The position numbers were made by a program, and so were the translations under genes. A stretch of DNA of 64,000 nucleotides from Vibrio tarriae. Its GTDB lineage: Bacteria > Pseudomonadota > Gammaproteobacteria > Enterobacterales > Vibrionaceae. Shown one piece after another: positions 32,846 through 43,214 of the stretch. The notes under the pieces were generated by a model. That model ran no database searches, was not told the DNA's origin, and was given only the letters and a program-made list of their open reading frames with translations. The stretch spans positions 248,001-312,000 of the forward strand of contig NZ_CP022353.1 of the NCBI RefSeq assembly GCF_002216685.1, written 5' to 3'. Positions within the stretch are counted from its first letter, which is position 1. Every line of letters starts with the position of its first letter.

Positions 32846-33292
32846 ATGAGTCAATTGACAGTTAAAAAACCATATCATGTTGATCTCCCTGAATTAATGC
32901 GGGTATATGAGACCAACTACGCCAAACTGAATGCTCTGCTGCCTGCGCAGCCGGAGGTCGGAGAGGTGCGTCGTTACCAAGCTGCTCAAATGACCTACCA
33001 ACTGCAAGTGCTAGAGGTCACAAAGTACACAACTTTGTTGGAGGTCTGTCAAAGTGATGACTTGTCAGTATTTCCATTGCCGACCATGTCTGTCAGGCTG
33101 TACCACGATGCTCGCGTGGCCGAGGTTTGCAGTAGTGAACAGTTAGGTCGAGTGCAAGCGCGCTATGATTATCCGAACGAAAACATGGTGCAACCCGATG
33201 AAAAAGCGCAACTGAATCGCTTTTTAGGCGATTGGCTGACTTTCTGCCTCAAGCATGGCATCAGTCGCAGTCCAATCACCCTATCACAATAA
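32846..33292 (+). CDS. yqiB: DUF1249 protein (YqiB)
   Basis: The 148-residue cytosolic protein of the DUF1249 family has the conserved N-terminal segment PYHVDLPELMRVYETNYAKL, a central ARVAEVCSSEQ region and YPNENMVQPDEKAQLNRFLGDWL near the end. Its function is not established. It lies 6 bp after nudF and 24 bp before cpdA, suggesting co-transcription. Confidence 0.88.
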   Translation: MSQLTVKKPYHVDLPELMRVYETNYAKLNALLPAQPEVGEVRRYQAAQMTYQLQVLEVTKYTTLLEVCQSDDLSVFPLPTMSVRLYHDARVAEVCSSEQLGRVQARYDYPNENMVQPDEKAQLNRFLGDWLTFCLKHGISRSPITLSQ

Positions 33293-33316
33293 ATAACAGA
33301 GTTAGGTTTACCGATT

Positions 33317-34135
33317 TTGAAAGTGTCGTCTCAATCAGAGGATTCATCGATCAAGCTTATTCAGATCACGGACACCCATTTGTTCGCGACGGAAGAGGGG
33401 AGCTTGCTCAGTGTGAATACGGCTGACAGCTTTGCGGCTGTGGTTGCGGCCATTGGTGAAGAGCAGGTCGAATTTGATGCCATTCTCGCCACCGGGGATA
33501 TTTCGCAAGACCATACACCCGAGTCTTATCAACGCTTTGTGCGCGGTATTCAGCCGCTACAAAAAGCGTGTTATTGGCTGCCTGGTAATCATGATTACAA
33601 ACCGAGTATGCACAGCGTACTGCCCACTCAGCAAATTCAAGCCGTTGAACATGTGCTGCTGGGGGAACATTGGCAAGTGGTGTTACTTGATTCGCAAGTG
33701 GTTGGCGTGCCGCATGGCAAACTGAGTGAGCAGCAGTTACAACTGCTGGATAATAAGCTGACCGAGCATCCAGAGCGTCACACTTTAGTGCTGCTGCACC
33801 ATCATCCGCTCTTGGTGGGAAGCGCTTGGCTCGATCAACACACACTCAAAGAGAGTGAGCGTTTTTGGGATGTTGTCGCTAAGCACAGTAATGTGAAAGC
33901 CATTTTGTGTGGCCATGTGCATCAGGATATGGATCGTCTTCATTTGGGAGCACGCATGATGGCGAGCCCCTCGACCTGTGTGCAGTTTAAGCCAAATTCG
34001 CAAGATTTCGCGTTAGACAACTGCTCACCCGGCTGGCGTGAATTAACCCTCCACGCGGATGGGCAAGTCAGTACTCAAGTGAAGCGACTTAAACAAGGCC
34101 GATTTTTACCTGATTTTAACTCGAACGGATACTGA
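33317..34135 (+). CDS. cpdA: 3',5'-cyclic AMP phosphodiesterase CpdA
   Basis: CpdA hydrolyses cAMP and so lowers CRP activity; in V. cholerae it affects biofilm formation. The 272-residue metallophosphoesterase shows all family blocks: ITDTHLF, ATGDISQD, LPGNHDYKP, LLHHHPLLVGSAW and CGHVHQDMD. The start appears to be TTG (TTGAAAGTGTCG), since no ATG lies near the N-terminus before the ITDTH block; the ribosome site (TTAGG) is weak. It is followed by yqiA after one base. Confidence 0.93.
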   Translation: MKVSSQSEDSSIKLIQITDTHLFATEEGSLLSVNTADSFAAVVAAIGEEQVEFDAILATGDISQDHTPESYQRFVRGIQPLQKACYWLPGNHDYKPSMHSVLPTQQIQAVEHVLLGEHWQVVLLDSQVVGVPHGKLSEQQLQLLDNKLTEHPERHTLVLLHHHPLLVGSAWLDQHTLKESERFWDVVAKHSNVKAILCGHVHQDMDRLHLGARMMASPSTCVQFKPNSQDFALDNCSPGWRELTLHADGQVSTQVKRLKQGRFLPDFNSNGY

Positions 34136-34136
34136 T

Positions 34137-34724
34137 ATGACTGCTCGTCCTGCTTTGCTGCTCTACATCCATGGTTTTAACAGCTCACCTTTGTCACACA
34201 AAGCGCAAGTGATGCAGCAGTATTGTCAGCAGCACAGGCCTGATATCAAAGTCGTGGTGCCCAAGTTACCGAGCTTTCCAGCGCAAGCGGCGCAGCATCT
34301 GTTGTCTGTCGTGGAGCAATATCGCGCGCAATATCGGATCGGGTTGGTCGGTAGTTCATTAGGCGGTTATCTCTCCACTTGGTTAAATGCCCAATTTGGC
34401 TTTCGCGCGGTCCTGATCAATCCTGCTGTGAAGCCTTACGAGTTATTAGCCGATTTTCTCGGTGAGCAGGTTAATCCTTACACTCAAGAGCATTACGTGC
34501 TCGAAGCGTGTCATATTGATGAGTTGAAAGCGCTCGATAAGCCAGTACTGAAACAGCCAAGCGATTTTTGGCTACTGCAGCAAAAAGGCGATGAAGTGCT
34601 GGATTATCGACAAGCGGTTGAGAAGTACCAAGCGGCTAAACAGACCGTGGAAGAGGGCGGTGACCACAGTTTTGTGGATTTTGAACGTTACCCAGAGCAG
34701 ATTATTCACTTCCTTGAACTTTGA
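34137..34724 (+). CDS. yqiA: Esterase YqiA
   Basis: The 195-residue small alpha/beta hydrolase has the oxyanion-side motif YIHGFNSSPLSHKA, the nucleophile elbow GSSLGGYLSTW, and catalytic Asp and His in KGDEVLDY and GGDHSFVDF. The E. coli homologue has esterase activity on short acyl substrates; the physiological substrate is unknown. It lies between cpdA and parE, as in E. coli. Confidence 0.92.
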   Translation: MTARPALLLYIHGFNSSPLSHKAQVMQQYCQQHRPDIKVVVPKLPSFPAQAAQHLLSVVEQYRAQYRIGLVGSSLGGYLSTWLNAQFGFRAVLINPAVKPYELLADFLGEQVNPYTQEHYVLEACHIDELKALDKPVLKQPSDFWLLQQKGDEVLDYRQAVEKYQAAKQTVEEGGDHSFVDFERYPEQIIHFLEL

Positions 34725-35052
34725 TTGATGACTGACTTTTGTTGTTTTCGGATTCAATCTGCGTTTTGCTGCGCAAAGCCTCATAAATTTACCTGATCCT
34801 TGCGCTGTGCCCTTGACATCAGAGGGCGGCTTCCAGACTATGTTGCCCTTAGACTTTAGCGCCAGCTGTGCGGCGGTGTAAGGGCAGAACGCGAGCTTGC
34901 TTGATCAGTGTCCTCTCGCTCCCATCGTTCAGCTTGCTGAAATGAACACCTGAAATAATGCGATTTTTCGCACAATTTATGCACGAAAAATCAGGTTTTC
35001 ACACGGCGCTGATAAAGTTACCAATCATTGAGCAAATAAAGCATTCCGTATT
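34725..35052. other. Gene-free 328-bp interval upstream of parE
   Basis: No gene is seen. There is a possible -35 TTGACA at about 34813 without a convincing -10, a GC-rich stretch (about 34860-34910), and a nested inverted repeat: TGCGATTTTTCGCA (34959-34972), whose GATTTTTCG is repeated inverted as CGAAAAATC at 34984-34992. These lie 60-95 bp before parE and may hold its promoter or a regulatory site. Confidence 0.5.
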
Positions 35053-36933
35053 ATGACTGAACAATATAATGCTGGGGCCATTGAGGTTCTCAATGGCTTA
35101 GAACCAGTGCGTCGCAGACCGGGAATGTATACCGACACCACGCGCCCCAATCACCTTGGGCAAGAAGTGATCGACAACTCCGTCGATGAAGCGCTGGCCG
35201 GATACGCCTCCAAAATTCAGGTAATTCTTCATGCCGATCAATCGCTCGAAGTGATTGATGACGGGCGAGGCATGCCCGTCGATATTCACCCTGAAGAGAA
35301 GGTCTCAGGGGTGGAGCTTATTCTGTGCAAACTGCACGCCGGTGGTAAGTTCTCCAACAAAAACTACCAATTCTCCGGTGGCTTGCACGGGGTGGGTATT
35401 TCGGTGGTGAATGCGCTCTCCAAACGGGTAGAAGTAGCGGTACGCCGTGATGGTCAAGTGTATGAAATTGCCTTTGAACATGGCGATAAAGTGACTGAGC
35501 TGACGGTTACGGGGACTTGCGGCCGTCGCAATACCGGTACTAGCGTGCATTTCTGGCCAGACACCAAATACTTTGACTCACCGAATTTCTCCGTATCGCG
35601 CCTGATTAATAACTTGCGCGCCAAGGCGGTACTTTGCCCCGGTTTAGAAATCATCTTTACCGATAAGGTGAATAACAACGAGCACCGCTGGTTGTACGAA
35701 GATGGCCTAAAAGACTATCTGGCCGAAGGGGTGAAAGGTTATACCTTACTGCCGGAAGAGCCGTTTACGGGCGAGTTTACTGCGCAAACCGAAGCGGCAA
35801 CGTGGGCGGTGATTTGGCTACCCGAAGGTGGCGAGCTGATCACCGAAAGCTACGTTAACCTGATCCCAACCGCGCAAGGTGGTACCCATGTCAACGGTTT
35901 ACGCCAAGGCTTGCTGGATGCGATGCGCGAGTTTTGTGAGTTCCGCAATCTGCTGCCACGCGGGGTCAAATTGACGGGCGAGGACGTGTTTGATCGCTGT
36001 GCTTATGTACTGTCGATCAAGATGCAAGATCCGCAGTTTGCCGGCCAAACCAAAGAGCGCCTCTCTTCACGCCAATCGGCGGCGTTTGTCTCCGGTGTGG
36101 TGAAAGATGCCTTCAGCTTGTGGCTTAATGAGAAACCGCAACTGGCAGAGCAGTTAGCCGAAGTTTGTATTGCCAACGCGCACAGCCGAATGCGTGCCAG
36201 CAAGAAAGTGGTGCGTAAGAAGATCGCTTCAGGCCCTGCCTTACCGGGTAAATTGACCGACTGTACAGTGCAAGACCTTAACCGCACCGAACTCTTCTTG
36301 GTGGAAGGGGATTCGGCGGGTGGCTCGGCGAAGCAAGCGCGGGATCGTGAATTCCAAGCGGTAATGCCACTGCGCGGTAAAATCCTCAATACGTGGGAAG
36401 TTTCTGCCGATCAGGTATTGGCTTCACAAGAAGTACACGACATCTCGGTTGCACTGGGTATTGACCCGGACAATGACAACCTCGAAGCACTACGTTACGG
36501 CAAAGTCTGTATTCTTGCCGATGCGGACTCGGATGGTCTGCATATCGCAACTTTGTTGTGCGCATTGTTCACACGTCATTTCCGCGCGCTGGTGAAAGCT
36601 GGTCACGTCTATGTTGCCATGCCGCCGCTCTACCGCATCGACTGTGGTAAAGAGGTGTTCTACGCACTGGATGATCAGGAAAAAGAGGGCGTGTTAGAGC
36701 GTCTGAGCCAGAAAAAAGCCAAAGTGAACGTGCAACGCTTTAAAGGCTTGGGTGAAATGAACCCGCTGCAACTGCGTGAAACCACGATGGATCCCAACAC
36801 TCGCCGCTTGGTGCAACTGACCATTGATGATGCAGAAGCGACCGACGAGATGATGGATATGCTGCTGGGTAAAAAGCGTGCGGATGACCGCCGAGCTTGG
36901 CTGCAACGTAACGGCGATATGGCAGAGGTGTAA
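35053..36933 (+). CDS. parE: DNA topoisomerase IV subunit B ParE
   Basis: ParE is the ATPase subunit of topoisomerase IV, which unlinks daughter chromosomes. The 626 residues comprise a GHKL ATPase (VLNGLEPVRRRPGMY; ATP-lid GGLHGVGISVVNAL), a transducer domain, and a TOPRIM domain (LFLVEGDSAGGSAKQARDRE; ILADADSDGLHIATL), ending in the conserved C-terminal NPLQLRETTMDPNTRRL region. parC follows after 3 bp. Confidence 0.97.
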   Translation: MTEQYNAGAIEVLNGLEPVRRRPGMYTDTTRPNHLGQEVIDNSVDEALAGYASKIQVILHADQSLEVIDDGRGMPVDIHPEEKVSGVELILCKLHAGGKFSNKNYQFSGGLHGVGISVVNALSKRVEVAVRRDGQVYEIAFEHGDKVTELTVTGTCGRRNTGTSVHFWPDTKYFDSPNFSVSRLINNLRAKAVLCPGLEIIFTDKVNNNEHRWLYEDGLKDYLAEGVKGYTLLPEEPFTGEFTAQTEAATWAVIWLPEGGELITESYVNLIPTAQGGTHVNGLRQGLLDAMREFCEFRNLLPRGVKLTGEDVFDRCAYVLSIKMQDPQFAGQTKERLSSRQSAAFVSGVVKDAFSLWLNEKPQLAEQLAEVCIANAHSRMRASKKVVRKKIASGPALPGKLTDCTVQDLNRTELFLVEGDSAGGSAKQARDREFQAVMPLRGKILNTWEVSADQVLASQEVHDISVALGIDPDNDNLEALRYGKVCILADADSDGLHIATLLCALFTRHFRALVKAGHVYVAMPPLYRIDCGKEVFYALDDQEKEGVLERLSQKKAKVNVQRFKGLGEMNPLQLRETTMDPNTRRLVQLTIDDAEATDEMMDMLLGKKRADDRRAWLQRNGDMAEV

Positions 36934-36936
36934 CGA

Positions 36937-39222
36937 ATGTCTACTGAAATCAGCTTTGATGGCGTTGAACAGCTGCCGCTGCGCAAATTTACTGAAGACG
37001 CTTATCTCAACTATTCGATGTACGTCATCATGGACCGTGCCTTGCCCTACATTGGCGATGGCTTAAAACCGGTTCAACGACGCATCATCTACGCGATGTC
37101 TGAGTTGGGTCTCTCGGCATCGGCCAAATACAAAAAATCAGCACGTACCGTGGGTGATGTACTGGGTAAATACCATCCGCATGGCGATTCGGCCTGTTAC
37201 GAAGCCATGGTGTTGATGGCGCAGCCATTCTCTTATCGCTATCCGTTGGTGGATGGTCAGGGTAACTGGGGTGCACCGGACGATCCGAAATCGTTCGCGG
37301 CCATGCGTTATACCGAAGCCAAATTGTCAAAGTTTGCCGAGATTCTGCTTAGCGAATTAGGCCAAGGCACCGTAGATTGGCAGCCAAACTTTGACGGCAC
37401 CATGCAAGAGCCGAAAATGTTACCAGCGCGTCTGCCGCACATTCTGCTCAATGGTGTTACCGGCATCGCGGTAGGTATGGCCACCGACATTCCACCGCAC
37501 AACGTGCGTGAAGTGGCGGATGCGACGATTCACCTTATCGATAATCCTAACGCGCCGCTGACCGATTTAATGCAGTACGTCAAAGGCCCAGATTTCCCGA
37601 CTGAAGCGGAAATCATCACCCCAACGATTGAGCTAGAGAAGATCTACCGCTCGGGGCGTGGCAGTGTAAGAATGCGTGCTGTGTGGTGCAAAGAAGGTTC
37701 GGACATCGTGATCACCGCGCTGCCGCATCAAGTTTCTGGCGCGAAGCTGTTGGAGCAGATTGCGGCGCAGATGCGCGCTAAGAAGCTGCCGATGGTGGAA
37801 GATTTGCGCGATGAATCGGACCACGAGAACCCAACGCGTATCGTGATCGTGCCGCGCTCAAATCGCGTCGATTGCGATCTGCTGATGAACCACTTGTTCG
37901 CCTCAACGGATCTGGAAAAGAGCTTCCGCGTTAACCTGAACATGATTGGTCTCGACAATCGTCCTCAGGTTAAAGGTTTAGTGCAAATCTTGAGTGAGTG
38001 GATCACTTTCCGCCGTGAAACGGTGCGCTCGCGTCTGCAATACCGCCTCGATAAAGTGCTGGCTCGTTTGCACGTTTTGCAAGGTTTGCTGATCGCTTAT
38101 CTCAATATTGATGAAGTGATTGAGATCATCCGTACCGAAGACGATCCAAAAGCGGTGCTGATGGCGCGTTTCAACCTGACGGATATTCAAGCTGATGCGA
38201 TCTTAGATACCAAGTTACGCCACTTGGCGAAACTGGAAGAGATGAAGATCCGCGGTGAGCAAGATGAGCTGGAAAAAGAGCGTAAAAAACTGGAAGAGCT
38301 ACTCGGCTCTGAACGTCGCTTGAACAATCTACTTAAGAAAGAAATCAAAGCGGATGCCGACAAGTTTGGCGATGATCGCCGTTCACCACTGGTCGAGCGC
38401 GAAGAAGCCAAAGCGCTGACTGAGCGTGATTTGATGCCAAGTGAAGCGATCACCGTCGTGCTGTCTGAAAAAGGCTGGATCCGTCACGCCAAAGGTCATG
38501 ATGTGGATTGCCAGAGCCTGAACTACAAAGCGGGCGATAATTACCTGACCCATGCCTGTGGTAAGAGCAACCAGCAAGCAGTGTTCTTGGGCAGTGATGG
38601 CCGCAGTTACTCACTAGAATCTCACACGCTGCCATCAGCGCGCGGTCAAGGTGAGCCGATTACCGGACGTTTGAACGTAGCTGAAGGCACCACGATTCGT
38701 CAGGTTGTGATGGGCGAAGAAGATCAGCTCTGGCTGGTCGGCTCGGATGCCGGCTACGGCTTTGTGTGTAAAGGCGATGATCTGCTGTCGAAAAACCGCA
38801 GTGGTAAAGCGCTGATCAACTTACCGGAAAACTCGGAAGTGATGACGCCACAAGTGATTGCCGATCTCGATAACGATGAGATCCTTGCGATTACTAACCA
38901 AGGGCGAATGTTGCTGTTCCCGATTAAGGATCTGCCGCAACTGAGCAAAGGTAAGGGTAACAAGATCATCAATATTCCTGCGGCGAAAGCGAAAACCCGT
39001 GAGGAAGTGCTGTCAAGCCTGATGGTATTACCACAAGGCGCATCCATTACCCTGTATGCGGGTAAGCGTAAGCTAGGCTTGAAGGTGAGCGATCTGGATA
39101 ACTTCCGTGGTGAACGCGGCCGCCGTGGTGCTTTGTTGCCCCGTGGCTTGCAACGCGTGACCGCGATTGAGATTGAGACCTCAGCGGAGCCAGAATCAAC
39201 CCCGCATTCGGAAGACGAATAG
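36937..39222 (+). CDS. parC: DNA topoisomerase IV subunit A ParC
   Basis: ParC is the DNA-breaking subunit of topoisomerase IV. The 761 residues include the winged-helix breakage domain with catalytic Tyr125 ([10 protein letters not shown]), the tower and coiled-coil gate, and a degenerate C-terminal beta-pinwheel (from about residue 500). The quinolone-determining region reads [11 protein letters not shown] with Ser85 (codon 37189-37191, TCG), the susceptible state at this site. The gene is coupled to parE and followed by a terminator shared with yacG. Confidence 0.97.
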   Translation: MSTEISFDGVEQLPLRKFTEDAYLNYSMYVIMDRALPYIGDGLKPVQRRIIYAMSELGLSASAKYKKSARTVGDVLGKYHPHGDSACYEAMVLMAQPFSYRYPLVDGQGNWGAPDDPKSFAAMRYTEAKLSKFAEILLSELGQGTVDWQPNFDGTMQEPKMLPARLPHILLNGVTGIAVGMATDIPPHNVREVADATIHLIDNPNAPLTDLMQYVKGPDFPTEAEIITPTIELEKIYRSGRGSVRMRAVWCKEGSDIVITALPHQVSGAKLLEQIAAQMRAKKLPMVEDLRDESDHENPTRIVIVPRSNRVDCDLLMNHLFASTDLEKSFRVNLNMIGLDNRPQVKGLVQILSEWITFRRETVRSRLQYRLDKVLARLHVLQGLLIAYLNIDEVIEIIRTEDDPKAVLMARFNLTDIQADAILDTKLRHLAKLEEMKIRGEQDELEKERKKLEELLGSERRLNNLLKKEIKADADKFGDDRRSPLVEREEAKALTERDLMPSEAITVVLSEKGWIRHAKGHDVDCQSLNYKAGDNYLTHACGKSNQQAVFLGSDGRSYSLESHTLPSARGQGEPITGRLNVAEGTTIRQVVMGEEDQLWLVGSDAGYGFVCKGDDLLSKNRSGKALINLPENSEVMTPQVIADLDNDEILAITNQGRMLLFPIKDLPQLSKGKGNKIINIPAAKAKTREEVLSSLMVLPQGASITLYAGKRKLGLKVSDLDNFRGERGRRGALLPRGLQRVTAIEIETSAEPESTPHSEDE

Positions 39223-39224
39223 AC

Positions 39225-39253
39225 AAGAGGAGCCATTTGGCTCCTCTTTCTTT
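39225..39253. terminator. Terminator between parC and yacG
   Basis: A perfect 10-bp stem, AAGAGGAGCC / GGCTCCTCTT, with an ATTT loop is followed by TCTTT. It sits 2 bp past the parC stop and also lies beyond the 3' end of convergent yacG. Confidence 0.85.
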
Positions 39254-39269
39254 ACTCTCAACCCGTGAA

Positions 39270-39467
39270 CTAATACTGATCTTCTGACCAGCCATCGCTG
39301 TCGGACATATCCGGTGCGCCGGGAATGGCTTTCTCTTCATCTGCCCATTCGCCAAAATCAATCATTTGACATTGTTTACTACAAAAAGGGCGGTGTGGGC
39401 TCTGTTCGCCCCATTCCACATCGGTGCCACATTGTGGGCATTTCACTATGGTGAGTTTTTTGGTCAT
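39270..39467 (-). CDS. yacG: DNA gyrase inhibitor YacG
   Basis: The 65-residue zinc protein has the CPQCG (residues 9-13) and CSKQC (residues 28-32) pairs that bind one zinc, and an acidic C-terminal tail. E. coli YacG binds GyrB and blocks its DNA binding. It is the last gene of the minus-strand pilA-coaE-zapD-yacG series, and here it converges on the topoisomerase IV genes. Confidence 0.93.
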   Translation of the reverse strand: MTKKLTIVKCPQCGTDVEWGEQSPHRPFCSKQCQMIDFGEWADEEKAIPGAPDMSDSDGWSEDQY

Positions 39468-39498
39468 AACGCAGTCCTATTGAAAAGCAGCAATGGCT

Positions 39499-39536
39499 TA
39501 TCCCCTTAAAACCGGCAATGCCAAGTTGTATGGGGA
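39499..39536. repeat. Possible ERIC remnant (both ends only)
   Basis: TATCCCCTT at the left matches the left end of ERIC copy 1, and after a few bases GCAATGCCAAGTTGTATGGGG resembles the right end of ERIC copy 2. The internal 90 bp or so is missing. The match is short, so this is tentative. Confidence 0.4.
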
Positions 39537-39624
39537 TGCTCTTCATCAAAGCCAAGCTGATAATGTATTTTTGGTTCGCAACATTGTTTCGAGAAAAAGT
39601 CGTTTCGAGAAAATGTCGTGAGTT

Positions 39625-40365
39625 TTAGCAGCACACCGCTAAATCAAAGGCGATATCTTGAGTGCAGGCTTGCCCGCTGTGAAAATCGATAAACTTGATA
39701 GCAAAACGGTTTTTGTGCCCAGAAATCATCGGGTATACACCGTATTCGAGCGGAATCGCAAGGCGTAGGATATTGGCATCCTCCGCATCGCTTTGGTAGA
39801 AACCGTTGCTTGCTAAGCGTGAGCGGTAGTGGCCGGTTTCTCGAGTCAATTTAAGCCACAGCTTGAGTGCATTCGAAAGCGGTGTCACGGTTTGCATCCA
39901 CTGCTGGGCATCACGCATTTTGCGATCCAGCGGTAGATGTAGCCAGTAGTGCAGCGCCGGCAGATCAAAGCAGCAAGAACCACCCGGTAGATTAAAACGC
40001 TGACGAATCGCGCTGAGAAATCGATCTTCTTTGAGTGATTGGCCAAAACGCTCGGCACTCATCAAATCCCGATGCACTTCATCGAGTTCGGCCAGAAGAG
40101 AACTAAGCATCTCTTGATCCACACCTTCTACATGAAGCCAACTGCGATAGGTTAAGCGCTGTTTTTCCATATCTTTCGCCAGTTCACTTTTCAGTTGAAT
40201 TTGCTCAAAAATCTCAAGCATATCGAACAGTGAGCGAAAAAAGAGCTGATGTTGAATCCCATCACTGAAAGTGGACGCTCGCTCCATCTGGTTGAGCAGC
40301 GCTTCGACACGCAGGTAGATGCGCGTTTTTTCATTGAGAGGGTGTTCAAACTGGTGCGTGGTCAT
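39625..40365 (-). CDS. zapD: Cell division protein ZapD
   Basis: ZapD binds the C-terminal tail of FtsZ and bundles its filaments at the division ring. The 246-residue protein has the N-terminal helical domain ([21 protein letters not shown]) and the C-terminal beta-rich domain ([37 protein letters not shown]). It sits between coaE and yacG, as in E. coli. Confidence 0.95.
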   Translation of the reverse strand: MTTHQFEHPLNEKTRIYLRVEALLNQMERASTFSDGIQHQLFFRSLFDMLEIFEQIQLKSELAKDMEKQRLTYRSWLHVEGVDQEMLSSLLAELDEVHRDLMSAERFGQSLKEDRFLSAIRQRFNLPGGSCCFDLPALHYWLHLPLDRKMRDAQQWMQTVTPLSNALKLWLKLTRETGHYRSRLASNGFYQSDAEDANILRLAIPLEYGVYPMISGHKNRFAIKFIDFHSGQACTQDIAFDLAVCC

Positions 40366-40396
40366 TGAGCTAGCCTTGAATTCTTTGCGCTTATTC

Positions 40397-41005
40397 TCAC
40401 AAATTTTGCCTGCTCATGGCTAGATACTTTTGGTGCAATAGTGTGATTTGAGGCAAAAGTTTCTGGTTTTCTGCGTCATTTTTGAGCACATCATCAGCAA
40501 TCGCCAAACGTTGTGCGCGCGAGGCTTGCGCAGCAAGGATTGCCTGAGCTTGCTCGCGTGATACCTTATCGCGCGCCATGGTGCGCTCAATCTGTATTTT
40601 TTCATCCACATCGACCACTAACACGCGATCGGCCATGGTTTGTAGTTGGTTCTCGACCAACAGGGGCACAATCAACAGTGCGTAAGGTGAGGTAGCTTGG
40701 GTGAGCGCTTGGCGCATACCTTGGCGGATCATCGGATGCAGCAGTTGGTTCAGCCACGCTTTTTCATTAGAGCCAGCAAAGATGCGTTCACGCAGCGCGG
40801 CACGATTGAGTGAACCATCGGCCTGTAGCACGCTTGGCCCAAAATGGGCGGCAATCGCTCTTAATCCTTCCGTTTCGGGAGCCACTAGGTCACGAGCTAT
40901 CACATCGGCATCAACCAAATCGATGCCGAACTGATCATGAAACAGATTGGCGACCGTGGTTTTGCCACTGGCGATGCCGCCGGTCAGTGCCACGACAAAA
41001 CTCAT
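40397..41005 (-). CDS. coaE: Dephospho-CoA kinase CoaE
   Basis: CoaE phosphorylates dephospho-CoA to CoA, the last step of CoA synthesis. The 202-residue protein has a P-loop ([13 protein letters not shown], residues 6-18), [10 protein letters not shown], and the lid region around [17 protein letters not shown]. The start at [10 protein letters not shown] overlaps the pilD stop as ATGA, so it is coupled to pilD; a longer frame from 41038 would overlap pilD without a ribosome site. Confidence 0.96.
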   Translation of the reverse strand: MSFVVALTGGIASGKTTVANLFHDQFGIDLVDADVIARDLVAPETEGLRAIAAHFGPSVLQADGSLNRAALRERIFAGSNEKAWLNQLLHPMIRQGMRQALTQATSPYALLIVPLLVENQLQTMADRVLVVDVDEKIQIERTMARDKVSREQAQAILAAQASRAQRLAIADDVLKNDAENQKLLPQITLLHQKYLAMSRQNL

Positions 41006-41877
41006 AGCGGTTGTCCTACCCAAGTGGTGAAGTACCAATCAATCAATTTATTGCCCCACAGTAAGGCAAACCATCCAGCGATGGCGAGATAAGGGCCAAA
41101 CGGAAAGGCCATTTCGATGCCTTTTTTCTGCTGGCGCAGTTGGATTAAACCGAAAATCACTCCAACCACCGATGAGAGCAGCACGATAACAGGCAACAGC
41201 TGCCAACCCAGCCAAGCGCCCAGTGCCGCGAGTAATTTGAAATCGCCATAGCCCATGCCTTCTTTGCCGGTCAGTAGTTTAAACAGCCAATAAATCGACC
41301 ACAGTGAGAGATAACCCGCCATAGCGCCGATCACGGAGTCACTGAGTGAGACCGGAGAAAAGCCAAGCAGTGCTAGTGCAATACCCCCCCACAGTAAAGG
41401 TAGCGTTAATTGATCGGGCAGCAACATGGTATCGAAGTCGATGAAGGTCGCTGCAATCAACATATAGCTGAAAAATAGCAGCGCCACGGCAAACACACCG
41501 AATGGAAAGTGAGTGGCAATCACTAAGCTCATGAGGGCTGTGAGTAGCTCAATCAAGGGGTAGCGAGCGCTGATTGGCGCTTTACAGTGTGAGCATTTGC
41601 CGCGTAGCACCAGCCAACTGAGTAGCGGGATATTATCGATCACGCGAATTGGCGTTTGGCAATGTGGGCAAGTGGAACGCGGCAAACTGAGGGTCAGTTT
41701 ACCCTCTGGTGGCGTGATGCCATATTCAGGAAAACTCGCAGCACACTCGGCGCGCCATTCACGCTCCATGATTTTCGGTAAGCGGTAAATCACCACATTG
41801 AGAAAGCTACCGACAATCAAGCCAAACAGCGTGGCGAGCACCGGAAACAGCCAAGGGTAGAAGTAAAACAGTTCCAT
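41002..41877 (-). CDS. pilD: Type IV prepilin peptidase/N-methyltransferase PilD
   Basis: PilD (VcpD in V. cholerae) cleaves and N-methylates type IV prepilins and type II secretion pseudopilins at the inner membrane. The 291-residue A24 peptidase has an N-terminal cytoplasmic domain with two CxxC pairs (CPHCQTP and CSHCKAP, about 71-100) and several transmembrane helices. Catalytic aspartates lie in [11 protein letters not shown] and [12 protein letters not shown]. It is the last pil gene of the operon and is coupled to coaE. Confidence 0.95.
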   Translation of the reverse strand: MELFYFYPWLFPVLATLFGLIVGSFLNVVIYRLPKIMEREWRAECAASFPEYGITPPEGKLTLSLPRSTCPHCQTPIRVIDNIPLLSWLVLRGKCSHCKAPISARYPLIELLTALMSLVIATHFPFGVFAVALLFFSYMLIAATFIDFDTMLLPDQLTLPLLWGGIALALLGFSPVSLSDSVIGAMAGYLSLWSIYWLFKLLTGKEGMGYGDFKLLAALGAWLGWQLLPVIVLLSSVVGVIFGLIQLRQQKKGIEMAFPFGPYLAIAGWFALLWGNKLIDWYFTTWVGQPL

Positions 41878-41934
41878 TATCTTGCTCTAAGCGAAATGAG
41901 GGCGCGCTCAAAGGGCACGCCGTTTGTCGCCATA

Positions 41935-43161
41935 CTAACCCAATACACTCATTAAGTTAAAGATAGGTAAGTACATCGCCACTACCAAACCACCCACGAC
42001 TACGCCAAGAAAGACGATGATCAGCGGCTCAAGAATTTTGCCTAAGTTATCGACCGTGTTATCGACTTCAAATTCATAAATGGTCGCCACCTTGTTGAGC
42101 ATATCGTCCAGTTGACCTGACTCTTCACCGATCATCACCATTTGCAGCACCATTTCGGGAAAGGCTTCGGTATTGCGCATGGCAATGTACATCGGCATAC
42201 CGGCCGCGGTATCGCGGTACACCTCATTAATCGCGGTTTCAAAGTGCACATTGCCGGAGGTTTTTGCCGTGGTTTTCAAACTGGCGAGAATTGGTATCCC
42301 CGCGGCAAAGCTGGTGGCGAGAGTGCGGCTGAATTTGGCAATGGAAGCCTTAGCGAGCACATTGCCAATAATCGGAAATTTCAGCCCTAAGCGGCTGGTT
42401 TTTAAACGGATCTGGAAGGAGTTTTTACGCAGTGCTTTCAGGCCAAAAATGGCCGCTGTGATGGCGATAAGTGCCCATAAACTGTACGCCTGCACCCAGT
42501 GTGAGAGTTTAAGCACTTGTTGCGTAAACCAAGGCAATTCAGCACCAAAACCTTTGAACATGCTTTCAAACTCTGGGATCACCATGGTGAGCATTAAGTA
42601 GGAAACCCCGAGCGCCACCAACATCACCATGCTAGGGTAGATGAGCGCTTTAATCACCTTGGCGCGTAGCTGTTCACTTTTCTCGCGGTAGGTGGCCAAA
42701 CGCTCAAATACTTCGGGCAAATTACCGGACATCTCTCCGGTTTCGACCAGATCGACATACAGGGTATCAAAATGGGGGCTGGCCGTGCGCATCGCCTTGG
42801 AAAGTGGTGTACCCGCTTCAACGCCCTTAGTGATTTGTGCCAAGATCGATTTCATCTCGGCTTTGCGATGGTTATCTCCCACTAGCTTGAGAGCTTGCAC
42901 AATCGGTACGCCCGTGGTGAGCATGGTTGCCAGTTGTCGAGTCAAAATCGTGATGTCTTTGCCTTTGACGCGATGGGTTAAGCGCGCCAGTACAGAGACA
43001 CTGCCTTTTTTGAGTTTTTTGATCTGAATATGCTGATCTTTGAGCTTATCGCGCACTTCGATTTCAGTGATGGCGAGCATCTGGCCGGAGACTTTTTTGC
43101 CGTTGCTGTTAATGCCTTTCCAGCGATAGTTTTTCAAAGGTAAGGTTTGGGTCGCTTTCAT
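41935..43161 (-). CDS. pilC: Type IV pilus inner-membrane platform protein PilC
   Basis: The 408-residue protein has two T2SSF domains (about 75-190 and 278-395) and three predicted transmembrane helices (about 173-193, 225-245, 378-402). Family signatures include [14 protein letters not shown] and [18 protein letters not shown]. It anchors the assembly ATPase PilB to the pilus base. It belongs to the pilA-pilB-pilC-pilD operon of the chitin-regulated (DNA-uptake) pilus. Confidence 0.94.
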   Translation of the reverse strand: MKATQTLPLKNYRWKGINSNGKKVSGQMLAITEIEVRDKLKDQHIQIKKLKKGSVSVLARLTHRVKGKDITILTRQLATMLTTGVPIVQALKLVGDNHRKAEMKSILAQITKGVEAGTPLSKAMRTASPHFDTLYVDLVETGEMSGNLPEVFERLATYREKSEQLRAKVIKALIYPSMVMLVALGVSYLMLTMVIPEFESMFKGFGAELPWFTQQVLKLSHWVQAYSLWALIAITAAIFGLKALRKNSFQIRLKTSRLGLKFPIIGNVLAKASIAKFSRTLATSFAAGIPILASLKTTAKTSGNVHFETAINEVYRDTAAGMPMYIAMRNTEAFPEMVLQMVMIGEESGQLDDMLNKVATIYEFEVDNTVDNLGKILEPLIIVFLGVVVGGLVVAMYLPIFNLMSVLG

Positions 43162-43214
43162 GTTTCGGCTCGTGCTGACAGGTTAGTGAATAAAAAAGTG
43201 ACTGAGTAAATCGG

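Noticed and set aside
34813..34845. TTGACA upstream of parE as a promoter
   Set aside because: No -10 with at least four consensus bases lies at 16-18 bp; noted only within the interval description.
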